Source: Romanomermis culicivorax
Taxonomy: Eukaryota > Nematoda > Enoplea > Mermithida > Mermithidae
Length of the DNA stretch: 64,000 nt
Direction of reading: 5' to 3'
NCBI GenBank assembly: GCA_963922205.1
Contig: CAWUHX010000014.1
Span: 1,994,889-2,058,888 of the forward strand
The notes below the pieces were generated by a model. The model worked only from the letters and a program-made list of their open reading frames with translations, ran no database searches and was not told where the DNA came from. A program made the position numbers and the translations under genes. Shown here piece by piece: positions 12,537 to 23,888 of this stretch. Within the stretch, counting starts at the first letter, position 1, and every line of letters begins with the position of its first letter.

Positions 12537-12919
12537 TCAATTGGCTGCATTTAAAATAGAACTAATTTTGATGGTAATGTTGTACGACCTATGGAACGTA
12601 TTTGGGGAATATTTTTTCTGAATACATAGGAGCCAAGATTCCAAGTAAATGAGCACAGCATCCATGTTCCAAAGCCGCAAGTATAACTTGATACATCCCA
12701 GACCCCACTGGAAGGCATCTGACATGCAGTCAGCAGACTTTGTGCTCCCAAAAAAGACACGTCCAGACAGGATATGGACACCTCTACGACACCTGTCAGA
12801 TGCTAATTTTTGAGGATTAATTCCACCTGGCACTGCACCTGGACTGAATTTACTTTTACATGAAGCATAATTAATCATCAAAATATGCCCTAATTCACAC
12901 TTTGCCATTTTGCAGCTAG
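12537..12919. other. unassigned sequence left of mariner
   Basis: Unique-looking, moderate GC. A 133-codon frame is open on minus (12938-12537) but has no recognisable domain. The segment 12796-12840 shares a 45-bp motif with 60234-60279. No mariner left inverted repeat could be identified. Confidence 0.4.
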
Positions 12920-13971
12920 ATTTGCAATGCCTACACAATAAAAGGCGTTAAGAATCCAGGCTGTTTTGTACACAATCAAGCTGGTCTACAAACGGGGTAT
13001 GGGGACTTTGGGCTCAGCCAGACAACAGTTAGCAAATGGATCCGACGCTTCGGTGAGGGGCGGGAATCATTGGAAGACGACCAGAGACCTGGGCAGCCTG
13101 TCACTGCATCTTCAGCCGAAAATGTGGCCGCAGTTGAGGACATGGTAATGGAAGACCATCCTGTGACTGTTCAAGAAATCGTCACTGAAGTAGGCATCAG
13201 CGCCAGTAGCTTTCATAACATTTTGCACGAAAACATGTTTCTGAGTAAGGTTTATGCGGGCTGGGTGCCTAGACTGTTGGGAGCTGAAATGAAGAAGAAC
13301 CGGCTCGACACATGCAAGTTGCTGTTGGAGATCCATGCAGTGGAGCAAGAAGATTTTTATAGGGGATTGATCGCCGTGGATGAAACCCCGTTACCTTACT
13401 ACAACCCCCAGACCAAAGCTCAATCGATGCAGTGGCGGCGAAAAGATGAAGGGGCACTGGTTAAGGCCAAAAGCACCCCATCGGTCGACAAGGTCATAGT
13501 CACCATATTCTGGGATTGCGGAGGCATCATACTGATTAATTATCTGGAGTGTGGCGCCCCTATCAACGCTCAGTATTACTCCAAGTTACTCATGGATCTG
13601 GGCAAGGCATTGAAAGAAAAACGACCCGGAAAGCTGCACATGCGACCATTGCTGCAACATGACAACGCCGGACCCCATACGGCTAAGTTTACGCAATCAA
13701 CTATAGCCGACCTACGATGAGAATTGCTGCCACATCCAGCCCATTCCCCTGATTTGCCACCCAGCGATTACCACCTGTTTTCCAAATTGAAAAACTGCTC
13801 CGTGGAAGGCATTTTGGCTCGTTGAAACAGTTGCAACGGGCTGTCGACCAATGGGTCAAGGTGACACCCATAGAATTCTACGAGGAAGGTCAGAAAAAGT
13901 TGCCAGGATGCTGGAAGAAATGCATTGAAGAGAAGGGTGGATATGTTGAAGAAAGCGATTATTTGAATTGA
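12920..13971 (+). pseudogene. mariner (DD34D) transposase relic
   Basis: Frame 2 from 12920 carries YGDFGLSQTTVSKWIRRF, GRESLEDDQRPGQPVTA, the first Asp in AVDETPLPYYNPQTK, the second in LQHDNAGPHTA and the third in PPSDYHLF, with 34 residues between the last two, as in canonical mariner. Breaks: a TGA at 13718-13720 where the family has Trp (LGWELLPHP), and a 1-nt frame change at about 13790-13800, after which RGRHFGSLKQ...AVDQWVK...GGYVEESDYLN continues in another frame to a TGA at 13971. It encodes a cut-and-paste transposase and cannot be functional as read. Confidence 0.93.
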
Positions 13972-13998
13972 TTTCATTTACTATATATTTTATGTCTA

Positions 13999-14027
13999 GC
14001 ACGAATTAAATGAACGCCCCTCGTATA
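13999..14027 (-). repeat. mariner right terminal inverted repeat
   Basis: The reverse complement reads TATACGAGGGGCGTTCATTT, matching the usual mariner end type (CGAGGGGCGTTCA). It lies 28 bp past the transposase stop, next to a TA. No matching left end was found. Confidence 0.7.
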
Positions 14028-14549
14028 TTCTAGTTATTCCTCATTCTCTCGTCACATGTACCATATTAGAAATTCATTAGTACTCTTTATTGTTTTATTA
14101 GAGTATGGGTTCCTAGTTGGAAACCAGACTATTTTTCAAGTGCTTTGTTTTTGTCGCACTCGTAATTTACTCAGCAGGAAATGGAAAGGTTGACACATTC
14201 TAAAGCAAAAAACACTTTTTTTCAAAATAGAAAAATGGGTTCATATGTTTTGAACCCTCGGACAATTTGGAAAATAATTCATGTAGCAGGTGTTACTGTA
14301 CTCTAACGCACAGCGGGGCTTCCCAAACCACACCCCCGAAGAACATGGATGTCGACTCCAAAATTGGAGAAGATTCAGTCTTTTGGTTTTAGAGAGAGAG
14401 TCTCCTGGTTCTCTACGTGATTATGCTCGCTGCTTTCAGTGGTTTTTCTTTACGCGACTTTGCTTGCTCGCATCTCACACTTGGTTGGACTTTGATACAA
14501 TTTGCGTTTCGGTTTGAGGCTATTGCATTGCTTATACTTTATGGGATTA
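14028..14549. other. unassigned sequence between mariner and the satellite array
   Basis: Unique-looking, with a 75-codon open frame at 14290-14517 (plus) that shows no recognisable domain. Nothing else seen. Confidence 0.35.
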
Positions 14550-14725
14550 ATTCATAAAGAATAAAAAAATTTTTCATGTCCAGTGACAATTTATAGCTTT
14601 TAATTTTAATACAACTGATATGAAAAGGACGAATTCTGTTATCTTCATTTCAAATTTCAAAATTTCAAATTTCAAAAAAATTCTTCATTTCAAAAAATTC
14701 TTTTATCTTCATTTCAAATTCTTTT

Positions 14726-14820
14726 CTATAGACAAAGTATGCACTCGCACTTTTCGGAACGGTCGCAATGGCCAATTCGGCAGTCTTTTGCTTGGCATTT
14801 CCTTGCGCAGCGCAAATCAT
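14726..14820 (-). pseudogene. cysteine-rich CS-alpha-beta-like peptide, exon 2 only (unit 1)
   Basis: Homologue of the complete genes at 22088-23246 and 28933-29968, in the same frame with the same TAG stop. One change is visible relative to unit 2: Ala to Ile before the Gly of the GxC motif. The acceptor is TTCTAG rather than TTTCAG. The signal-peptide exon is absent from this unit, so it probably makes no secreted product unless spliced to a distant exon. Confidence 0.75.
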
Positions 14821-17265
14821 CTAGAAAAAATTTTTTGACAAATAATTTCTTGAAAAAATGCAAAATTTTTGGTAAATTCTTGGAAAAAATTTTTATTAGA
14901 TTTTTTGAAAAACGAAAATTGACAATTTTCAGTGAATTTTTACAAAAAATGCAAAATTTTGACGAGAATTTGTAAAAAAAATTGCACAATTATTAATAAA
15001 TTTGTGAAAAAATGCAGCATTTTGAAGAAATTTGTAAAAGAGAATGCAAAATTCTCGATAAATTTTATGAGTGTGTAAAATTCTTCGGAAATTTTTTGGA
15101 AAAAATGAAGGATTTCGAAGAAATTTTTAGAAAAATGCTGAAAAAATTTTCGTTTCGAAAAAATTTGCCAAAATTTAGACAATTTAGAAGTAAAATTCAA
15201 AATTCATTGCTAAAAATCGCGAAATTCGGAAAAATTCGCCAATTTTAAGCTCTAAAATTCTAAAATTTGAATGCTGCCTACAAAAATTGGAAAATTTTTC
15301 AAATATGTCGAACACGCATTTTCTACTCAAAAACAAAATTTGAAATTCATTTTAATTTAGAATATTTCGTTGATTAAAAAATGCTCAAAAACCCATTAAA
15401 ATAGCGAAAAATTGGAATTTCTTCACATGTTTCTCGATCAGAAAAATTTAAATTTTACATATTTTTCAATTAAAAACGGTTTTTGATCGGAATTTCGAAA
15501 ATTTAAAATATTTCGCCATTTTGAATATGGTAATTTTTGGAATTTTCACTCCAAAATTCTATCTTGCTTAAAAATTCGAAATAACAAAAATAAGAAGGCA
15601 TAAAAAGTTACCGTAGGAAAGGGGGAGGAGTTACTACAGTAAGAATTAGAGGAAAACTAGGAAAACAAGCCATTGCTGATTGAGCTATTGCAAAAAAATG
15701 TTCAAAACGTATTTTTCTAAGAAAATTCGAAAAATTTTCGGCATTTTTTCGAAAAAATTGCCAAATTTGGGCATTTCCCGGAGGAAATTGAAAAATTTTC
15801 CAACATTTTTTTTGCAAAAAATTCCAACTTTCCGCCGTTTTTCGCATAAAAAATTGAAAAACTTTCGGCGCTTATTCGAGAAATTTTCAAAAAATTGTAA
15901 CTTTTCGATATTTCCGCTAAAAATTGTAGAATTTTCCGCATTTCTCCCCAAAAAGTTTCAACTTTTCGTTTAAAAAATTCAAAAATTTTCGCCATATATT
16001 CGAGAAACTTAAACATTTTTGGCATTTTTCAAAAAATTGTGACTTTTCGATATTTTTTCGCTAAAAATTTTAAAATTTTCCGCTCTTTCGCCCAAAAAAT
16101 TGCAACTTTTCGCTATTTTTCGCATATAAAAAATTGAAAAACTTTGGGCGAAAAATTTTCGAAAAAATTTCAACATTTTTCAGGAAAAATCTAAAATTTT
16201 GGAAAAATTTCTTTTTTTCAGAAAATTTGAAAATTGTAGAATTTTCCAGATTTTTTTGTTAAAATCGTACGATTTGAAAAATTTCAGATTTGGGCCATTT
16301 TTGCAAAAAAATGGAAATTTTTGTCGTTTTTCCGAAAAAAACTGAATTTTTCGACATTTTTTCGGAGAGAATTCAAAAATTTTGGGCATTTTTTTGGGAA
16401 AAATTTCAACATTTTCTATCCAATTTAGAAAAATTTAGAAATTTACCGAAAAAATTTTCATAAAATTTGAAATTTCCGAAATTTTGATCAAATTTTTAGA
16501 AATTCGAGGAAACTTTTTTGCTCAAGTCATTGCCACGAAAATTTTTTTTTCTCAACTCGTAAACTTGATATTTCGACATTGCTAATTAATTAATTTTATA
16601 ATTTTCGTCATTTTTTCCAAAAAAAATCCACTTTTTTGGAATTTCTGCAAAAAATCGAATTATTTCTCATTTTTCGAGAAAAATTGTAGAATTTTCCAAC
16701 TTTTCAACATTTTTTGCAAGTATATTTGGAAATTTTTGCAATTTCTCGGAAAAATCCAAAAAAATTGTAGAATTTTCCGAAAAATTCTAACATTTTTTGG
16801 AAAAATATTCAGAAATTTTTGGCATTTTCTCGGCAAAATTCTAATATTTTCGACGTTTTTTTTTTGAAGAAACTGAGATTTTCCGCATTTTTTCTAAAAA
16901 AGTAGAAATTTACAAAAAAATTTTCAACAATCTCGGGCATTATTTCGAGAAAATTTGTAAATTCTAAAATTTTTGAAATTCTTTGGAAAAAATTCTAAAA
17001 TTTTCGACATTTTTTCCGCCAAAAAAAATATTTAAAATCTCGAGAGTTTTCCCAAAAACTTGAAAATTTTTCCAGAAAAATTGAAAAATTCCAAAAATTT
17101 TAAAAAAAAATTCTTAAAAATTGCCGCATTTTTTGGGAAAAATTGAGAAAATTTTTCGAAGACACTGAAAATTTCGGGCGTTTTTTAGAAAAAAAAAACT
17201 ATAATTTTGGAAAAACTTCCAAGATTTCGGGCACTTTTTTTTAGAAATTTAGAAAATAAAAAAAA

Positions 17266-17446
17266 TCCAAATCATCTAAAGTGATGAATCTTTGTAAACA
17301 AAAAAATATATCCACATGATGTAATGTGATGAAGCTTGTGTAAATAAAAAAATTTCCACATCATCTGAGGAGATGAAAATTTGTGTAAACAAAAAAATAC
17401 TCATATGATGTAGAGTGATGAAAATTGAAAACAAAAAAAACCAAAA
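17266..17446. repeat. tandem repeat, about 60 bp x 3
   Basis: Units share an (A/C)ATGATGTA.AGTGATGAA core followed by GTGTAAACAAAAAAAT. They are degenerate and sit inside the satellite array. Confidence 0.7.
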
Positions 17447-17700
17447 AGAGTAACGCAATCAGTGTAAATCTACAGTTTACTAGAGTGGCTAAAAATCATA
17501 CTGGCCTCAAAGTGTAAACCTGTTTGGCAAACCCCATTTCCAAGATTGGTGTAAAGTTCAAGTTTACTGTAGCCAGTAAATTTTTCAAAGCAATATTTAT
17601 TATACTAAAACAAGAAATGCACAATATATATAAATAAATAAAGTATGGTAGGAGAGACGCATTTTTCTCGCTTTACACTACAGTAAACTAGGAAATTTCT
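17447..17700. other. non-satellite island with TGTAAA motifs
   Basis: Unlike the surrounding satellite. It carries repeated GTGTAAA / TTTACAC and CAGTAAACT motifs that resemble the island at 31780-32150. No coding capacity seen. Confidence 0.45.
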
Positions 17701-20700
17701 CCGGAAAAATTTCAACATTTTTCACATTTCTTGCGAAAAACTGAAATTTTGGTAAAGTTTCTTTTTTTTGAGAAAATTTGTAAATCGTAAAATTTTCGAT
17801 ATCTTTTGCTTAAAACCCTACGATTTCAAAAATTATAGATTTAGGTCATTTTTGCAAAAAAATCGAACATTTTGTCATTTTTCCAAAAAAAAAATTAAAA
17901 ATTTTCGACATTTGTTCGAAAAGATTTAGAAATTTTGAGCATTTTCTGGAAAAAAGTTCAACATTTTCCACTTTTTTTCCGAAAAAAACTGAAATTTTGC
18001 GAAAATTTGGGGTTTGTAAAATTTTCCAGATTTTCTGGTAAAAATCCTAGAATAAGGAAAAAATTCTACATTTTGTCTTTTTATGGAAAAAATCGAACCT
18101 TTTGTCATTTTTTCCAAAAAATTTTAAATTTTCTACCTTTTTTCGGAAGGATTTAGCAGTTTCGGGTAGTTTCTCGGAAAAATTTGAACATTTTCCACAT
18201 TTTTCCAAAAAAACTGAAATTTTGGGAACAATTCACAAATTTCGGGTATTTTTTTTTAGAAAATTTGTAAATTGGAAAATTTTCGAAATTTTTTTGGGTA
18301 AAAATTCTAGAAATTAAAAAAAAAATTGAAATTTTGAGAACTTTTTGAAGAAATGAGAAATTTTTAGAATTTTTCGAAAAAAATTCCAAAATTTTGCGTT
18401 TTTTTCTAAATAATTCTAACTTTTCGATCTTTTTTCGAAAATTATGCAGAATTTTTGGGCATTTTCCGGGAGAAATTCTAACGTTTTCCATGTTTTTTTC
18501 AAAAACTGAAATTTTCAGCCTTTTTTCGAAAAAACTAAAATTTTGCAGGAAATTCTAGAATTTCGGAATTTTTTTTTGGGGAAAATATATAAATCCTGAA
18601 ATTTTCGATCTTTTTTTTTATTTCGAAAAAATTCTAAAATTTCGCGCGTTTTTTCGAGAAAATTTATTGATACTGAAATTTTCCAAGTTTTTTTTGGCAA
18701 AATTCTGAAATTTTGCCTGAGATTTTTTCCGAAGAAAATTCTGAAATTTTGAGCATTTTGTGGGAAAAATTTTAACGTTTGCCACATTATTTCAAGAAAC
18801 AAAAATTTTCGGCATTTTTCCGAAAAAACTCAAATTTTGGAAAAAATTCACAAATTTCAGACATTTTTCTTTAGAAAATTTGTAAATTGCAAAGCTTTCG
18901 GAATCCAAGAATTTGAAAAATTCTACTTTTTTGCATTTTTTCGAAGAAAAACTTTCGACATTTTTCGCAAAAAATCATTAGTTCTTGCGCGTATTTTTTT
19001 AAATTGTGAAGTTTTGGGCGTTTTTTTTTTAATTGAAATTTTCGACATTTTTTTCTGCCCACATTCTTTCCAAAAAATTCTAACTTTTCGTTATTTTTGC
19101 TAAAAAATCTAAGATTTTCAGCATTTTTTCGAAAAAAAGTGCAAAATTTTCGTAAGTTAAACAAAAAATCATCTTCTATTTCCGGTCTTTTTACCAAAAA
19201 AATTGACACTTTTGGCATTTTTTCCTTAAATTTTCCAATTTTTCACTTTTCGTTTTTTTTCTAAAAAATCTAAAATTTTAAAGTTTCTGGCATTTTTTCG
19301 TGAAAATTTGAAAATTCTGAAATTTTTTCCGAAGAAAATTCTAAAATTTCTAGTTTTTCCAAAAAACTCTAAAAATTTGAAAATTTTTCCAGAAAAAGTT
19401 TCAAAAATTTTGAGAATTTTTTCGAAAAAAATTCGAAAATTTTCACAATTCTTGGAAAAAGAATTCTAAAATTTTCCGCATTTTTACAAAGAAATGATCA
19501 AATTTTACGCGGTTTTTCGAAAAAAATTTAAATTCAATTTTTCACATTCTTGCTGAAAAATTTCAACTTTTCGTTGTTTTCCTAAGGAAAATCTTAGTTT
19601 TTCGGTATTTTTTAGGAAAAAATTTAAAATTTTCGTTGTTTTTTTCGAAAGATTTTGTGGCCCTTTTCCAGGGAAATTCACAGGATATTTTCTAAAATTT
19701 TGAAATTTTGAGAACTTTTTCGAAAAAATGTGAAATTTTCAGAATTTAAAAAAAAATCTTAAATTTTGCGCCTTTTTTGAAATAATTACAACTTTTCGAT
19801 CTTTTTTCGAAAATTATTCAGAAATTTTGGGAATTTTCCCGGAGAAAATCTAAACTTTTGAACTTTTTTAAAAGTGAAATTTTCGGCATTTTTTCTTGCA
19901 AAAAAATTTATACTTTTCGTTATTTTGGCTAGGAATCTAGAATTTCCGGCATTTTTTCGAAAGAAAGTCGATAATTTGGGAATTTTTGCAAAAAATTGAA
20001 CTGTTTGTCATTTTTTCCAGAAAAATGCGAAGTTTTCGTAATTTAAAAAAAAATCATCGTCTATTTTCGGCCTTTTTTTCCAAAAAAGTGAAACTTTCGG
20101 CATTTTTTCCTTAATTTTTCCAATTTTTCACTTTTCGTTATTTTTTCTAAAAAATCTAAGACTTCCAGCATTTTTTCGAAAAAAGTCCAAATTTTCGGAA
20201 TTTTCGCAAAATATCAAACTTTTTGTCATTTTTTCCCGAGAAAATCAAAAATTTTCGACATTTTTCCGAAAGAATTTAGAAATTTTTAGCATGTTCGGAG
20301 AAAAAATTTATTTTCCACATTCTTTCGGAAAAAACTAAAATTTTGGAAAAAAATCGCAAATTTCGGGCATTTTTTTGAGAAAATTTGTAAATTGTAAAAT
20401 TTTTTAAATTTTTTTGGGTTGAAAATTCTAGAATTTAAAAAACTTTTACCATTGCTGCATTTTTCCGCAAAAAATTGTTGAATTTTCGGCATTTTTTGCA
20501 AAAAAATCATTAGATGTTCCGGATATTTTTTTTTAAATTCTCAAGTTTTGGGCGTTTTTTGGAAAGAAATTGAAATTTTGGACATTTTTTCTTTAAATTT
20601 TGCATATTCTATTGAAAAAATTCTAACTTTTCGTGATTTTTGCGAAAAAATCTAAAATTTTTCGCAATTATCCGAAAAAAGTCCAAATTCTGAAAATTCT

Positions 20701-21870
20701 TGCAAAAAATTGCACTTTTTATAATTTTTTCTAAAAAAATCTTAAATTTTCAGCATTTTTTCGAAAAAAATTCCAAATTTTGAGAATTTTAGCAAAAATT
20801 CGAATTGTTTGTCACTATTGAAAAAAAATTAAAAATTTTTGACATTTTTTTCTGCACACATTCTTTCCAAAAAATTCTAACTTTTCGTTATTTTGGCTAA
20901 AAAATCTAAGATTTTCAGCATTTTTCCGGAAAAAGTGCAAAATTTTCGTAAGTTAAACAAAAAATCATCTTCTATTTTCGGCCTTTTTTCCAAAAAAGTG
21001 AAACTTTCGGCATTTGTTCCTTAAATTTTCGAATTTTTCACAATTTTTTTTGCTAGAAAATCAAAAGTTTTGTCATGTTTCCAAAAAAAATCAAAAATTT
21101 TCGGCATTTTTTCGTAAGGATTTAGAAATTTCGGGCGTTTTGTAAGAAATATTTTAACATTTTTCACTTTTTAATTTTGGGAAATTTTCGAGTCTTCTTT
21201 TGAGAAAATTTGTAAATCATAAAATTTATGATATCTTTTGCTCGAAATCCTACGATTTAAAAAATTCTAGATTTGGGCCATTTTTGCAAAAAAATCGAGC
21301 TTTTTGCCATTTTTCCAAAAAAAAGTCTAAAATTTTCAATACTTTTCTATAATTGACAAATTTTACCAAAAATTCAAAATTTTTCAGAATTTTTCCGAAA
21401 AAAGTGCAAAATTCCCAGGATATTTTTAAAAAATTGAAAATTTTCCAAAAAATTCTAAAATTTCAATTTTTAAAATTCTTTTTTTGACACAACTCAGAGT
21501 GGACGATTGCCTAGTTTGACCACCATACACATAACATAACCTGGTGTGCAAGAAACGAAAAATATAGAAATGAAAAAAAGAAAATACAACAAAGAACAAA
21601 ACAAAACAAACAAATAAAAGACAAAAAGTGAGAGAAAAACAAAACCAAAGAAAATAAAAATGCAATAAATAAGAAAGTGAAAAAAAAACAAAAAAAAACG
21701 AAATACAAAGAAAAGAAAGAATGAAAAAGAAAGCATAGTAAAGAAAAACATAAACAAAAAAAATGTGAAAGGCAACTTGTTTAATTCATAAAGAATAAAA
21801 AAATTGTTCATGTCCAGTGACAATTTATAGCTTTTAATTTGAATACAACTGATATGAAAACGACAAATTC

Positions 21871-22082
21871 TGTTATCTTCATTACAAATTTCAAAATTTC
21901 AAATTTCAAAAAAATCCTTCATTTCAAAAAATTCTGTTATCTTCATTTCAAATTTCAAAATTTCAAATTTCAAAAAAATTCTTCATTTCAAAAAATTCTG
22001 TTATCTTCATTTCAAATTTCAAAATTTCAAATTTCAAAAAAATTCTTCATTTCAAAAAATTTTGTCATCTTCATTTCAAATT
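21871..22082. repeat. 64-bp minisatellite downstream of the peptide gene
   Basis: Three full units start at 21871, 21935 and 21999 (each beginning TGTTATCTTCATT), plus a partial unit at 22063. The equivalent place has about one unit at 14640 and 28850 and a remnant at 35155, so copy number varies between repeat units. Confidence 0.85.
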
Positions 22083-22087
22083 CTTTT

Positions 22088-23246
22088 CTATAGACAAAGT
22101 ATGCACTCGCACTTTTCGGAACGGTCGCAATGGCCAGCTCGGCAGTCTTTTGCTTGGCATTTCCTTGCGCAGCGCAAATCATCTGAAAAAAATTTTTTCA
22201 CAAATAATTTCTTGAAAAAATGCAAAATTTTTGGTAAATTCTTGGGAAAAATTTTCATTAGATTTTTTGAAAAACGAAAATTGACAATTTTCAGTGAATT
22301 TTTACAAAAAATGCAAAATTTTGACGAGAATTTGTAAAAAAAATTGCACAATTATTAATAAATTTGTGAAAAAATGCAGCATTTTGAAGAAATTTGTAAA
22401 ATAGAATGCAAAATTCTCGATAAATTTTATGAGTGTGTAAAATTTTTCGGAAATTTTTTGGAAAAAATGAAGGATTTCGAAGAAATTTTTAGAAAAATGC
22501 CTAAAAAAATTTTTGTCCATAAAGCCGAAAAATTTACATCATGCACTTCGAAAAAATTGGCCAAAATTTAGACAATTTAGAAGTAAAATTCAAAATTCAT
22601 TGCTAAAAATGGCGAAATTCGAAAAAATTCGCCAATTTTAAGCTCTAAAATTCTAAAATTTGAATGCTGCCTACAAAAATTGGAAAATTTTTCAAATATG
22701 TCGAACACGCATTTTCTACTCAAAAACAAAATTTGAAATTCATTTTAATGTAGAATATTTCCGGATTTTCTGCTCAAAAACCCATTAAAATACCGAAAAA
22801 TTGGAAATATCTTCACATGTTTCTCGATCAGAAAAATTTAAATTTTACATATTTTTCAATTAAAAACGGTTTTTGATCAAAATTTCGAAAATTTAAAATA
22901 TTTCGCCATTTTGAATATGGTAATTTTTGGAATTTTCACTCCAAAATTCTATCTTGCTTAAAAATTCGAAGTAAGAAAAATAAGAAGGCATAAAACGTTA
23001 CCGTAAGAAAGGGGCAGGAGTTACTACAGTAAGAATTACAGTAGTATTCTATTAATTTTTAAATTTATCGACTTATTATTTTTTTGTCGTTTTTTAAAAT
23101 TGTCCGAAAATGTTAAACTTGTTACCGCAGTAAGCTTGCACTAAACACGGCGAATTGGACTTGATTATCGGATCCATAACGGCCAGCATCAAAATGGCGA
23201 CTATGATGAGCACGGATTTCATGTTCCAAGTGTTCGGACAGTTGAC
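22088..23246 (-). CDS. secreted cysteine-rich peptide, CS-alpha-beta (defensin-like) pattern, unit 2
   Basis: Exon 1 is 23246-23126 (ATG at 23222, 32 codons plus 1 nt) and exon 2 is 22182-22088 (2 nt plus 30 codons and TAG). The donor CG/GTAAC and acceptor TTTTTTTCAG join in phase to 63 residues. Exon 1 encodes a hydrophobic signal peptide (starting MKSVLIIVAILMLAV) and the first two Cys. Exon 2 carries seven Cys: CARKC (Cx3C), then AGHC (GxC), then CEC (CxC), and a last Cys two residues before the end. The order C...Cx3C...GxC...CxC is the CS-alpha-beta signature known from invertebrate defensins and related secreted peptides. Antimicrobial versus other activity cannot be told. The intron is 943 bp of satellite-like sequence. 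The 5' acceptor AGTTTCAG at 23247 implies an upstream non-coding exon. Confidence 0.72.
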
Positions 23247-23329
23247 CTGAAACTGTAAACAATGGTAGCTGCAGACCATATTTGAAGGAGCCAGGACCAG
23301 GTTCATGACATGGGCACCTGTGGTCAAGG

Positions 23330-23460
23330 CCCCTGCCAGACCCTACTTAGGCTGCGCTGGTGTCAGGGTTGGGCCTTGGACAAGTGGCCTCTAGAATAGG
23401 TTGGCTCGCTCTGAGGCCGTGGCCCAGGCGCCGCCAACCGACACCCTAGCACTTTTACTG
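23330..23460. promoter_or_regulatory. GC-rich block upstream of the peptide gene (unit 2)
   Basis: A sharp GC-rich island in A/T satellite. It contains a stem GGTTGGC (23399-23405) / GCCAACC (23433-23439). It is nearly identical to 30050-30185. Placed 5' of exon 1 on minus, it may lie in the first intron or a promoter; the role is inference. Confidence 0.4.
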
Positions 23461-23630
23461 TATAGAGAATTGGACCAAGTAGGAAAATTTTGGCTTTTTG
23501 CAAAATAATTTTCCTTATCTAGGAAAACAATTCGTTGCTGATTGAGCTAAAGTTTCCACTTGGATTCCAAAGAAAAGATAAGAATTTTATCACGTGAATG
23601 AACAAAAATTATTTTTTAAACTAGACTTAC

Positions 23631-23888
23631 CTGAAAATGTGTCCAAAATACAAAACAAAGCTGGTCCAATAAAGAAAAAATTGTCCAAAAAGACCGCTCA
23701 GCAAATTGTAGAAAGGAAATTTTGCAGGGAAAAGAAGAAAAGATGACCAATTTTGTACTGGTCAATAGGCAAAATTTTGACCAACCAACCACCAAAACGG
23801 TCATCCTAATCCCTAGAAGCCATTTTTCTATTGAAGAAAAATCCGGTTTTCGCCGGTCAAGTCTTAAATCTCGATGTTTCCCTGACCC
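23631..23888 (-). other. candidate 5' exon of the peptide gene (unit 2)
   Basis: Bounded by acceptor TTTCGCAG and a perfect donor CAG/GTAAGT, 384 bp upstream of the ATG exon's acceptor. Unit 3 has the same borders (30353-30608) but is 2 nt shorter, so a conserved reading frame is unlikely and a non-coding leader is more plausible. Confidence 0.35.

Larger units (their letters stand above)
14550..21485. repeat. higher-order repeat unit 1 (left part missing)
   Basis: Begins at the shared ATTCATAAAGAATAAAAAAA segment and lacks the left anchor GACACAACTCAGAGTGG present at 21487, 28466 and 34655. It contains peptide exon 2 (14726-14820), then satellite. The TTACCGTA...GAGTTACTAC segment at 15610 jumps directly to the GCTGATTGAGCT segment, so peptide exon 1 and the GC-rich block are deleted. 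Confidence 0.85.

Noticed and set aside
21494-21823. Phe/Leu-rich open frames on minus (also 28473-28796)
   Set aside because: Mirror of the A-rich tract in each repeat unit. Composition alone gives an open frame, and the frame differs between units by an indel.
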